Of a stretch of DNA of 39,454 nucleotides, positions 32,428 through 39,454 are shown piece after piece; the stretch's first letter is position 1; every line of letters starts with the position of its first letter. A program made the position numbers and the translations under genes. Origin of the DNA: JARRRD01 sp037381085. Lineage in GTDB: Bacteria; Nitrospirota; Thermodesulfovibrionia; Thermodesulfovibrionales; UBA6898. Location of the stretch: contig JARRRD010000005.1 in assembly GCA_037381085.1 (NCBI GenBank), positions 1 to 39,454 of the forward strand. The letters run 5' to 3'. Under the pieces are notes generated by a model that had not been told where the DNA came from, made no database searches, and saw only the letters and a program-made list of their open reading frames with translations.

Positions 32428-33474
32428 CTATCCCGAGAGGTATTCATTAACCTTTTCGACCTCGAAGGCCTCGGAGAGCAGCACGTTGCGCATGAAACTG
32501 AAGATCTTCTTCCGTGCCCGGCTGCTCAGCTCCGGATAAAAAACCGGATTTGCCACGACGGCCGCCCTGAAGGCAAAAAACGGCGCGGCTACCCTGGTAA
32601 TGTCCATATCCCCCGAAGCCCCCACGTATTCATCAAGAAACAGCTTCAGTCCTTCCTCATATGCCTGCCTTAAGTTTCCGTGGTTCTTCACAGAAAAGAA
32701 TATGTAATTTATTGCAAGCGCCGTCACATCGTCGGCCGGTTCCCCCCATGGCCCCCTGCTCCGGTCGAGGAGAATAAAGTCGGTATCGCCGGTGAACCAT
32801 ATATTCCCCGGGTGGAAATCACCGTGGATCTGAGAGAGACGATAGGCAAGGGGCTTCAGCCTGGCCCTCCAGTCCACACACAACTTTTCCATTTCGGCCA
32901 TTTCTCCGTAACTCATCGTGCCGTCGGGATAGAGGTCGAAGACGCCCATCAGACATTCGCCGTGCCCTATGGTGTCCCTCAATTTCCGCCAGTACAGCGT
33001 CCTTGAATCCTTCTTGGCCCTATGAATATCTGCGAGATAGGAGGCCATGACACGTATCTTTTCCCTGTCCCCGGGGGCCAGCAGGTCCTTCGCCGCCATG
33101 TCCGAGAGGTCATGGAAGTAATGGCGTCCACGGACCCTCTCCATGAGGAGGTAGTATTCCTTCCCGCCTCCGACGGATTTTATCGTGCCGTCCTTCATCT
33201 CCGCGAGCACGTCGACGGCCCTGACATGCCTGGGCAGGTTTCCGTATTCGTCGAGGTCGAGAAGGAATACTGAGGCCCGGTCCGAAGGATAGTCATGCCC
33301 AAGACCTTCAGGGAAAAGACCCTTTACGACGCACGTTTTCTCACCTTCCCGGGTCTTCAGTTCGATAAGAAACCCCGCACCCTGGACACCGGCGCCCAGT
33401 TTCGTAATGCGAATATCGGAGGCATAGGGGAATTCCTTCAGTAGGTGGGACCGTAGCGCCCGCTCATTGATCAT
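32428..33474 (-). CDS. Aminoglycoside phosphotransferase-family kinase-like protein
   Basis: This is an APH/choline-kinase-fold protein of 348 residues. The ATP lysine is K51 (CVVKGL). The catalytic loop is QIHGDFHPGNIWF (H217, D219, H221, N224) and the metal site is LLDRSRGPWGEPADD (D237). Chromosomal members of this family usually act on sugars, lipids or small metabolites; antibiotic resistance is not implied. The start ATG 33474 is followed by a normal N-terminal region (LRSHLLKEFPYASD). It lies downstream of the 89-residue gene in the same direction. Confidence 0.85.
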   Translation of the reverse strand: MINERALRSHLLKEFPYASDIRITKLGAGVQGAGFLIELKTREGEKTCVVKGLFPEGLGHDYPSDRASVFLLDLDEYGNLPRHVRAVDVLAEMKDGTIKSVGGGKEYYLLMERVRGRHYFHDLSDMAAKDLLAPGDREKIRVMASYLADIHRAKKDSRTLYWRKLRDTIGHGECLMGVFDLYPDGTMSYGEMAEMEKLCVDWRARLKPLAYRLSQIHGDFHPGNIWFTGDTDFILLDRSRGPWGEPADDVTALAINYIFFSVKNHGNLRQAYEEGLKLFLDEYVGASGDMDITRVAAPFFAFRAAVVANPVFYPELSSRARKKIFSFMRNVLLSEAFEVEKVNEYLSG

Positions 33475-33514
33475 GACAGCGCGCCCTCAAATCCGCTTCT
33501 CATAATCGCCGACT

Positions 33515-33784
33515 CTAACGCGGGGGCAGGTCTCTGCCCTCTTCAAAATTCCTCACGAACTGCCCTATCTGAACGCCAAGGTAAACGCACTTTATGTTAT
33601 TCATACAGTCCTCCGCGTCTTTCTTCTCCAGATAGGTCGTGAGCTCATGCGGGCCTTTCGTAAATTTCACCACATAAGCGTTTTTTCCGCTGTCGAAATC
33701 CATCCCGAGGGTTATACCGTGCTGCCTGATTTCCGGGTACATCTCCCGTATCTTGTCCTTCAAGGCTTCATCCGTGTAGGCCAT
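33515..33784 (-). CDS. 89-residue conserved-looking protein, unknown function
   Basis: The start is ATG 33784, chosen because AGGAGG lies five bases upstream; an open frame extends to 33880 but has no ribosome site. The protein is a small alpha/beta type: helix DEALKDKIREMYPEI, strands GITLGMDFDSGKNAYVVKF, then a helix with two cysteines (DAEDCMNNIKCVYLG). I do not recognise the family. It is about 40 bases ahead of the phosphotransferase gene, so both may be one unit. Its leader contains the hairpin at 33847-33862. Confidence 0.7.
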   Translation of the reverse strand: MAYTDEALKDKIREMYPEIRQHGITLGMDFDSGKNAYVVKFTKGPHELTTYLEKKDAEDCMNNIKCVYLGVQIGQFVRNFEEGRDLPPR

Positions 33785-33846
33785 GCCAACCTCCTGTGGT
33801 CGTTCCTTAATAAACCTTATCTCATTTTGCGGCAAGGTCAAACGTA

Positions 33847-33869
33847 ACTCCTTCGCAGGAGTCTTTTTT
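33847..33869 (+). terminator. Intrinsic-terminator-shaped hairpin
   Basis: ACTCCT-TCGC-AGGAGT (6-bp stem, 4-nt loop) is followed by CTTTTTT on the plus strand. No plus-strand gene lies directly upstream, so on that strand it would end antisense or read-through RNA. On the minus strand it sits in the leader of the 89-residue gene. Confidence 0.5.
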
Positions 33870-33875
33870 GAGGTC

Positions 33876-33907
33876 GTCATTCCCGAGGTAGTAAGCGGGA
33901 ATCCAAG
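33876..33907. repeat. R3-type short inverted repeat
   Basis: GTCATTCCCG...AGCGGGAATCC: inverted arms ATTCCCG and CGGGAAT about 10 bases apart. This is a simple member of the TCATTCC/GGAATGA family also seen at 20112-20177. Confidence 0.5.
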
Positions 33908-33931
33908 TTTTCGGACGGCATGAAAAAGAAT

Positions 33932-34087
33932 AGGTCACCGCTGAGCCGCATGGGGCGCAAAGAGTTTTAAATATATATTTCTGCCCTCTCAGCAGAAATA
34001 TATAAACTGACATGATGAGCTTTTTTGTTTTCCGGCCTCTCACCGGGAAACAAAATTGATTTTATCTCTGCGAACTCTGCGGTGAAA
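33932..34087. other. Composite structured element with two same-loop hairpins
   Basis: The outer arms are of the R2 family. GTCACCGCTGAG (33932-33943) and CGCAAAGAG are on the left; TCTCTGCGAACTCTGCGGTGA (given here as TCTCTGCG and AACTCTGCGGTGA) is on the right. Inside are two hairpins. Hairpin 1 is TATATATTTCTGC / GCAGAAATATATA (33972-33984 and 33992-34004, 13 bp perfect). Hairpin 2 is TTTTGTTTTCCGG / CCGGGAAACAAAA (34023-34035 and 34043-34055, 13 bp with one wobble). Both have the same 7-nt loop CCTCTCA. They are 18 bases apart. The element lies in the 376-base spacer between the PfkB gene and the 89-residue gene. Confidence 0.75.
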
Positions 34088-34108
34088 ATATTTTGGTTCC
34101 GGCTTTAT

Positions 34109-34160
34109 TTTTCCCGCCTCCTGCCTATCCACAGGGCGGAAATGGGGCGGGGGAAAAGGT
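34109..34160. repeat. Inverted repeat just downstream of the PfkB gene
   Basis: TTTTTCCCGCC on the left and GGGCGGGGGAAAA on the right form a broad inverted repeat. A smaller hairpin, CCGC-CT-CCTG...CAGG-GCGG, is inside. It may mark the 3' end of the uvrC-pfkB transcript. Confidence 0.4.
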
Positions 34161-35099
34161 CTACGCCTCCAGAGCCCCGAAGTTCTCGCTGTATCTTTCC
34201 AGAAACTCCCCGTAACTGAAATGGTGCTCCTGGGTGCCGTATTTCTCTACCGCATAAGCCGCTGCAACAGCGCCCATCTGCGCCGCTGTCTTCATGTCCC
34301 CGCCGTTGACAAGACCCTTGAGCAGTCCTGCCCTGTACGCGTCTCCCGCTCCGGTGGGATCGACAACGTTCGAAGTACCCGCCACTCCTATACTTTCGTC
34401 TGCGTCCCGTGTACTGATAAGGGAGCCCTTTTCTCCCAGTGTCGTTATAACCGTCCCTGTCAGGCCGAGAAGGCCTTTCTTGTCCAGACCCGTCATCTTC
34501 GTTATCAGGTCGAGTTCGTAGTCATTTGAGATCAGGACCAGAGCACCTCTGAGCCAGTCCCTGAGGGCCTTCCCGTCCCAGGCGGTGAGGGACTGGCCGG
34601 GATCGCAGATGAAAGGGATGCTCCTCCTTCTGTATTCTTCTGCATAGTCGACCATGTCGCCCAGGTTACCTGGCGCAATCAGGCCTATCGAATCATCGGG
34701 AGCTGCGTTGCCGAACCCGTGCCCGGAGGGATGCTTCATGGCGCCGGGATTGAACCCGGTGATCTGGTTGTCCATCAAATCCGTAGTTATATAAGCCCCC
34801 GCAGTAAATTCTTCGTCGATTATCTTTATCCCTTCGGTGGGGATGTTGTTCTTCCCAAGCCAGTCGAAATAAGCATGGTAATCCTTGCCGATTGTGGCAA
34901 GGACAAGCGGCCTCTCCTCCAGCAGGCCGAGCGAATAGGCGATGTTGCCCGCCGTCCCGCCGAATTTTTCCACCATCCCGTTGACGGTGAAACAAACATT
35001 AAGGATATGGATCTTGTCGGGCATGATGTGGTCGGAAAATCTCCCCGGGAAATCCATGATCCTGTCGTATGCGAGAGAACCCGATATATAGATATTCAC
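34161..35099 (-). CDS. PfkB-family kinase (adenosine/ribokinase-like)
   Basis: This is a carbohydrate or nucleoside kinase of 312 residues. The N-terminal substrate region has GGTAGNIAYSLGLL (48-60). The anion-hole and catalytic motif is DPTGAGDAYRAGLL (247-260) with general base D253. Members with a GGTAGNIAY region are often annotated as adenosine kinase, which would recycle adenosine to AMP, but ribokinase-like sugars cannot be excluded. The ATG overlaps the uvrC stop by four bases (ATGA), so the two are translationally coupled, an unusual partner for a repair gene. Confidence 0.88.
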   Translation of the reverse strand: MNIYISGSLAYDRIMDFPGRFSDHIMPDKIHILNVCFTVNGMVEKFGGTAGNIAYSLGLLEERPLVLATIGKDYHAYFDWLGKNNIPTEGIKIIDEEFTAGAYITTDLMDNQITGFNPGAMKHPSGHGFGNAAPDDSIGLIAPGNLGDMVDYAEEYRRRSIPFICDPGQSLTAWDGKALRDWLRGALVLISNDYELDLITKMTGLDKKGLLGLTGTVITTLGEKGSLISTRDADESIGVAGTSNVVDPTGAGDAYRAGLLKGLVNGGDMKTAAQMGAVAAAYAVEKYGTQEHHFSYGEFLERYSENFGALEA

Positions 35100-36928
35100 T
35101 GTGCCTCCTTCTGCGTCCTGCCTTCGGTGAGGGAATCAAGCACCTTTGCCGCCAGCTTCCTGTTAAACCCCTTCACCGAAGCAATCTCTTCTGCCGTCGA
35201 TTTTTTTATGGCTTCTATACTACCAAAATGCCTCAGCAATTCAAACCGCCTCTTCCGCGCTATGCCGGGGATCTTCTCCAGCGGCGACTCAAACACCTTC
35301 TTCGACCGTCGTTTCTTGTGGTAGCTTATCGCAAAGCGGTGGGCCTCGTCCCTGATCCTTCTGAGGAGCAGGGCTGCGGGTCCTTCTTCGAGACCAACCG
35401 GCTCGTCTCTGCCGGGGAGAAAAGCCCTGTCCGGATCTTTCGCAACGGCGATCACGTCCCTTCCGGTAATATTCTTTTCCCTGAAGGCCTCGAGGGCGGC
35501 GTCGAGATGTGCCCTGCCGCCGTCGATTATGGTGAGGTCCGGCACCTCCGGTTTCACGCTTTCATCTGCTGACTCCTCACTTCCCGCTCCTGACTTGAAT
35601 GTCCTCTTGATCATTTCCCTCATCATCGCATAATCGTCCGGACCTGTTACGGCGTCCATCTTTATGTGCCTGTACCTCTCCTTCCTGAATTCTCCGCCCC
35701 CCCAGCACACAAAAGACCCCACGGGCTCCCTGCCCGAGATATTCGAGATATCGAAGGCCCCGATGTCATGCGGCGGGACCGAAAGCTTCAGGAGCGAAGC
35801 CACATCATTCAGAACCCCTGCCCTTTCCTCGTTCTTTACCGTCCCCGCAAGTATCCGGGCGTTCTCTTCCGCCATTTCAACCAGCTTTCTCCTCAGTCCC
35901 CTCCGGGGCCGCTTGATCGTCACACTGCCGCCTCTCTTCTCCGAGAGCCATGAACAAAGGGCTTCCCAGTCTTCGGGCATCTCGGAGCAAATCATCTCGC
36001 CGGGAGGGATCACCTGTTTCGCGTAGAACTGTCCCACGAAGTTTTTCGTCAGATACGCATCGGTCTCCCCGTATACGCCCTTCAGAAAGAAATGCCTGGA
36101 CCCGACCATCACTCCGTTTCTTATGAAAAGTATCTTGAACACGCAGGCATTTTCCTTCCTGTGCAGCCCGATGACATCGACGTCTCCCAGGCCCGGCGCC
36201 ACGGCTTTCTGGAATTCCATGACCTTCTTTATTGCGCGGATCCGGTCCCTGTCCAGCGCGGCCTCTTCGTACCGCATCTCTTCGGAGAGCTTTCTCATCC
36301 TCTTTTCGAGAGACCCGAGGAGCCCCTTATTCTTCCCTTCGAGGAGGAGCTTCACCTCGTTCACCATGGCCAGGTATTCCTTGTAGTCCACCTTTCCCGA
36401 ACAGGGTGCGATGCATCTTTTTATCTGGCTCTGGATACAGGGCCGGACCGGCTTGTCAAGGCTGCGGCGGCAGGTCCTGATATGAAAATTGTTCCGTATA
36501 AAGGAAAGCATACTCCACATTGCGCCGGCAGGCACATAGGGCCCGAAATACCTGGCGCCGTCCTTCTCGGTCCTCCTGACAACCTCGATGCAGGGCCATT
36601 CCTCGTTCACCGTCAGCTTGAGATAAGGGTAGCTCTTGTCGTCTCTGAGAAGGATATTGTACCGCGGTCTGTACCGTTTGATCAGGTTCGCCTCAAGGAC
36701 GAAGGCCTCGAGTTCATTGGCGGTCACGGTATATTCGAAGTCGCCGGTCTCCCTTACCATGGCCGACTTCCTGGGGTCGAGAGCGGCTGATTTCTGGAAA
36801 TAACTCCTGAGCCGGTTCCTCAGGTCCTTGGCCTTCCCGACGTAAAGGACAGAGTTGTTGCCGCCCCTGAAAAGATAAACGCCGGGCTTCTCCGGAACGA
36901 GCCTCAGTCTTTCGGTGATACCCGGCAC
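35096..36928 (-). CDS. uvrC: Excinuclease ABC subunit C
   Basis: UvrC makes both incisions in nucleotide excision repair. The GIY-YIG domain is at the N-terminus (GVYLFRGGNNSVLYVGKAKDL). The cysteine cluster CRRSLDKPVRPC...RCIAPC follows at about 155-175, then the UVR motif (EKRMRKLSEEMRYEEAALDRDRI, in two parts), an RNase-H-like domain with FDISNISG and IIDGGRAHL, and a C-terminal double helix-hairpin-helix (about 555-605). The 610-residue length is normal. A Ser/Glu-rich linker (about 440-455, GAGSEESADES) is encoded by DNA that resembles the R1 repeat. The start is ATG 36928, six bases after the TPR gene stop. Confidence 0.97.
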   Translation of the reverse strand: MPGITERLRLVPEKPGVYLFRGGNNSVLYVGKAKDLRNRLRSYFQKSAALDPRKSAMVRETGDFEYTVTANELEAFVLEANLIKRYRPRYNILLRDDKSYPYLKLTVNEEWPCIEVVRRTEKDGARYFGPYVPAGAMWSMLSFIRNNFHIRTCRRSLDKPVRPCIQSQIKRCIAPCSGKVDYKEYLAMVNEVKLLLEGKNKGLLGSLEKRMRKLSEEMRYEEAALDRDRIRAIKKVMEFQKAVAPGLGDVDVIGLHRKENACVFKILFIRNGVMVGSRHFFLKGVYGETDAYLTKNFVGQFYAKQVIPPGEMICSEMPEDWEALCSWLSEKRGGSVTIKRPRRGLRRKLVEMAEENARILAGTVKNEERAGVLNDVASLLKLSVPPHDIGAFDISNISGREPVGSFVCWGGGEFRKERYRHIKMDAVTGPDDYAMMREMIKRTFKSGAGSEESADESVKPEVPDLTIIDGGRAHLDAALEAFREKNITGRDVIAVAKDPDRAFLPGRDEPVGLEEGPAALLLRRIRDEAHRFAISYHKKRRSKKVFESPLEKIPGIARKRRFELLRHFGSIEAIKKSTAEEIASVKGFNRKLAAKVLDSLTEGRTQKEAQ

Positions 36929-36933
36929 GGTCC

Positions 36934-37488
36934 TTACTTCTGGCCTTCCGCCTTCAGCCTCTCTATCTCCATCTTGATCCTTCCCGCATCGGCCGCGTTC
37001 GGGGCAAGGGCGAGCACCTTTTCGAACTGTTTTATGGCCCCCTTATTGTCCTTCATATCAAAGGCAAGGACGACCGCAAGATTCTTGTGTGCCGTTACGT
37101 GGCTGGGATCTATTTCAATGGCCTTTCTGAATTCCCTGGCGGCGATCTCCGGCTTGCCGGTCCTTCGGTAGCAAGTGCCCATGTCAACGCGCACGTCCAC
37201 ATCCTTCGGGTCCAGCGCAAGCGCCTTGCGATATGCATCAATAGCATCGTCATAGCGCGCGCCGTCCATGAGGTCATTTCCAAGTTTTATCCATGCCCGT
37301 ACGTTGCCCGGGTCCTTCTTTACCGTCTCCTGGAGAAGTTTGATCTCATCCAGTGCCTGCATGGGGCCGGTCTGCCCGGTTCCGGCCGGGTACTTGAACC
37401 GGGGTGACTCCTCTTCCTTCTTCTGGCACGCCGCGACAAGAAACGCAACGGCAAAGATCATCACTATGGCCACAATTAATTTTTTCAT
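36934..37488 (-). CDS. TPR-repeat lipoprotein
   Basis: The protein has 184 residues. The start is ATG 37488, fixed by GGGAGGAGAG immediately upstream. The signal peptide MKKLIVAIVMIFAVAFLVAAC ends in a lipobox with the lipidated cysteine at about 21 (given as VAFLVAAC), so it is probably anchored to a membrane. After a Pro/Gly linker there are three tetratricopeptide units from about 57 to 165 (VRAWIKLGNDLMDGARYDDA, DVRVDMGTCYRRTGKPEIA, and VTAHKNLAVVLAFDMKDNKG). These mediate protein-protein contacts. No partner can be read from the sequence; it lies between accA and uvrC in one run of same-strand genes. Confidence 0.9.
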   Translation of the reverse strand: MKKLIVAIVMIFAVAFLVAACQKKEEESPRFKYPAGTGQTGPMQALDEIKLLQETVKKDPGNVRAWIKLGNDLMDGARYDDAIDAYRKALALDPKDVDVRVDMGTCYRRTGKPEIAAREFRKAIEIDPSHVTAHKNLAVVLAFDMKDNKGAIKQFEKVLALAPNAADAGRIKMEIERLKAEGQK

Positions 37489-37505
37489 CTCTCCTCCCGC
37501 CACTG

Positions 37506-38486
37506 TTAATCGGCCTCTTTGACGACGCTTGCTATCTTCCTCAGCCTCTTGTACCTCTCTTCGACAAGCCTGGCCGGCGTCTTGGCTTTAAGCTCCTCCA
37601 GGGCCTCCAGTATCTTGTCGGATATGTTTCGCGCTGTCTGTTCATAGTTCCTGTGCGCCCCGCCTGACGCTTCGGGTACGATGTCGTCTATGACCTTGAA
37701 CCGCAACAGGTCCTGTGCGGTCATCTTCAATGCATCCGCCGCCCTTGCACGGTCCTCGGGATTGACATCGCCGTTCTTCCTCCAGAGGATCGCCGCACAG
37801 CCCTCGGGAGAAATTACGGAATACACGGAGTGCTCCAGCATGTAGAGGCGGTCCGCCACACTCAGTGCGAGAGCCCCTCCGCTGCCGCCCTCGCCGATCA
37901 CCACCGATATTATGGGGGTCCTCAGCCGGGACATCTGCATCAGGTTCTCTGCTATCGCTTCTCCCTGCCCCCTTTCCTCCGCGCCTATTCCCGGATACGC
38001 CCCCGGGGTATCCACGAGCGTGATCACCGGCCGTTTGCACCTTTCGGCGAGCTCCATCAATCTCAGCGCCTTCCTGTAACCCTCCGGATGGGGCTGTCCG
38101 AAATTGCGCCGGATCCTCTCCTTCGTCCCCCTTCCTTTCTGGTGGCCGATGATGATGACCGGGTTGTTCTTTATCTTCGCCAGGCCGCCCACAATGGACT
38201 TGTCATCGCCGAACCTCCTGTCCCCGTGGAGCTCGATGAAGTCCTCCACAATAAGTCCGATGTAATCGAGAGTATACGGCCTGTCAGGGTGTCTCGCCAA
38301 CTGGGTCTTCTGCCATGGGGTAAGCCTCGAAAATATCTCCGTACAGACGTCCTTCACCTTCTTTTCGAGTTTCTTGACTTCCCCGGAGAGGTTGACGTCC
38401 TTGCCGTCGGAGATCCTCTTCATCTCCTCTATCTTCAGTTCAAGGTCTTCGATCGGTTTTTCGAAATCCAGGTAATTCTTTATCAC
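37506..38486 (-). CDS. accA: Acetyl-CoA carboxylase carboxyltransferase subunit alpha
   Basis: AccA, with AccD, transfers the carboxyl group from biotin to acetyl-CoA, the first step of fatty acid synthesis. The start is GTG 38486 (MIKNYLDFEKPI), overlapping the dnaE stop (GTGA); this gives 326 residues, the usual size. A longer frame to 38672 lies inside dnaE. Signatures are RHPDRPYTLDYI, ELHGDRRFGDD, VDTPGAYPGIGAEERGQ and GEGGSGGALAL, then EHSVYSVISPEGCAAILW. The dnaE-accA linkage with tight overlap is known in several bacterial groups. Confidence 0.97.
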   Translation of the reverse strand: MIKNYLDFEKPIEDLELKIEEMKRISDGKDVNLSGEVKKLEKKVKDVCTEIFSRLTPWQKTQLARHPDRPYTLDYIGLIVEDFIELHGDRRFGDDKSIVGGLAKIKNNPVIIIGHQKGRGTKERIRRNFGQPHPEGYRKALRLMELAERCKRPVITLVDTPGAYPGIGAEERGQGEAIAENLMQMSRLRTPIISVVIGEGGSGGALALSVADRLYMLEHSVYSVISPEGCAAILWRKNGDVNPEDRARAADALKMTAQDLLRFKVIDDIVPEASGGAHRNYEQTARNISDKILEALEELKAKTPARLVEERYKRLRKIASVVKEAD

Positions 38487-39454
38487 GAGACGGTCACAGC
38501 CCCTTTCCCCGCCACATCCTCCAGTGTGCCGACCAGGACACGGTCCGGGCGTACGCGGCACGCCGTGGCGATTATCGTCTCGATGCCGTCCAGTCTGATC
38601 CTGAGATAGAACGGCAGATCGCCGGGATAGCGGTCCACCACTTCCCTTATCCCGGGAAATTTTCCGCTGCATGACTCGCGGCCTTCAAGGGACAGCTCCA
38701 TTTTCCGGTATGACCGTCTGCCCGCCTCCTCAAGGCCGGTGATCTCACGGGCCCTCACCCTGACGCCTTTTTCGTCCTTGTCTATGTCCCCTTTCACCAG
38801 TACGGCCTCATCTTTCGACAGGAGACCGTTTGTCTTCCTGTAGAGGTCGGGGAACACGATCACCTCGACACTGCCTTCGTTGTCTTCAAGCGTGACATAG
38901 GCCATCATGTCACCCGTGGACTTTACGTTCTTTTTCTTCAGCGCCCTCAGTATGCCCCCCACCATTACCTCTTCCCTGTCAGCGGCATTTTCCAGGTCCG
39001 ACGTCTTCCTGGCCCCCAGCCGCGCAAGCATCTTTTCATGTTTCGCCAGCGGATGTCCGGTGATGTAAAACCCAAGCGCTTCCTTTTCATTCTTAAGCAG
39101 TTCGGCCTCTTCCCACTCTTCCGTCACTTCCGCTTCGGGCATCTCATCGCCGAAGATGTTAGTCTGCCCGGGGTTCTTCATCCTGCTCCCGTTCAGGGCA
39201 TCGGAGACGGTCTTCATCGCCGCTGCCCTTGTTACTCCGAGAGAATCAAAGGAGCCGGCCTTCACGAGGCTCTCGAGCACCTTTTTGTTTACCTTGCGTG
39301 TATCTACACGCTCTATAAAATCACTTACGGACAGGAAGGGTCCCCCTTCCGTACGTACTTCTATGATGGATTCTATGGCCGCGGCGCCGACCCCTTTCAC
39401 GGCTTCGAGCCCGAACCTTATGGAGTTCCTGATTACCGTGAATTCACGTCCCGA
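38483..39454 (-). CDS. dnaE: DNA polymerase III subunit alpha, C-terminal part
   Basis: Only the last 323 residues are in the window; the gene continues past 39454. The visible part begins in the fingers/HhH region (IRFGLEAVKGVGAAAIESI), then the segment FIERVDTRKVNKKVLESL and the linker GFYITGHPLAKHEKML typical of DnaE. It ends with an OB-fold (VMVGGILRALKKKNVKSTG, YVTLEDNEGSVEVIVFPDLY) that binds single-stranded DNA, and a short C-terminal domain. It is the replicative polymerase. Its TGA is part of the accA start (GTGA). Confidence 0.97.
   Translation of the reverse strand, partial: SGREFTVIRNSIRFGLEAVKGVGAAAIESIIEVRTEGGPFLSVSDFIERVDTRKVNKKVLESLVKAGSFDSLGVTRAAAMKTVSDALNGSRMKNPGQTNIFGDEMPEAEVTEEWEEAELLKNEKEALGFYITGHPLAKHEKMLARLGARKTSDLENAADREEVMVGGILRALKKKNVKSTGDMMAYVTLEDNEGSVEVIVFPDLYRKTNGLLSKDEAVLVKGDIDKDEKGVRVRAREITGLEEAGRRSYRKMELSLEGRESCSGKFPGIREVVDRYPGDLPFYLRIRLDGIETIIATACRVRPDRVLVGTLEDVAGKGAVTVS

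Noticed and set aside
32428..33474. Antibiotic resistance gene
   Set aside because: The fold is APH-like, but chromosomal members mostly act on other metabolites and there is no mobile context.

Overview
The window is about 39 kb of a moderately GC-rich bacterial chromosome with dense, mostly minus-strand operons of core genes. No rRNA, tRNA, transposase gene or CRISPR array was seen. Three things suggest a Gram-negative anaerobe, perhaps Nitrospirota or a deltaproteobacterial (Desulfobacterota-like) lineage: an Rnf complex in the order CDGEAB, cytochrome c maturation of the System II (ResB/CcsA) type, and the uvrC, accA and dnaE neighbourhood. This placement is inference from gene content only. 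A run of Ns at 6719-6749 and two genes with apparent internal deletions suggest a draft assembly.

Layout. Positions 1-1594 hold a serine-palmitoyltransferase-like gene (cut by the window edge) and an upstream NAD-dependent epimerase with an internal deletion, a pair that suggests sphingolipid synthesis. Positions 1783-4301 hold resB-ccsA. Positions 4362-8358 hold two zinc alcohol-dehydrogenase-like genes, a cupin, a DUF72 gene broken by the gap, and a small membrane protein. Positions 8445-13702 hold rnfCDGEAB on the minus strand, with its own promoter. Positions 13991-26354 form a long housekeeping block read leftwards: a ROK sugar kinase, lepA, lepB, a small membrane protein, ribE, ribBA, ribH, nusB, purB, a 61-residue protein and purL. 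Positions 26557-32133 are on the plus strand: an ArsR-type regulator, a conserved unknown, ftsE, ftsX, an EnvC-like amidase activator, a carboxy-terminal protease and a DEDDy exonuclease. Positions 32428-39454 return to the minus strand: dnaE (partial), accA, a TPR lipoprotein, uvrC, a PfkB kinase, an 89-residue unknown and a phosphotransferase.

How the genes work together. rnfCDGEAB would encode a membrane ferredoxin:NAD oxidoreductase that couples electron flow to ion transport. ribE, ribBA and ribH supply riboflavin for its flavins and sit close by. ftsEX, envC and ctp form a cell-wall-splitting group. purB and purL are purine synthesis steps.

Most unusual signals. (1) Four families of short interspersed repeat occur. 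Three have copies inside the purL reading frame, where they encode extra peptides at four sites, and the fourth abuts the purL stop codon. (2) At 33932-34087 two neighbouring hairpins have different 13-bp stems but the same 7-nt loop (CCTCTCA), flanked by an inverted repeat. (3) RnfE lacks one of the cysteines expected to hold the membrane iron-sulfur cluster. (4) A tiny PurS-like protein is translationally coupled to purB, next to a long PurL that should not need one.
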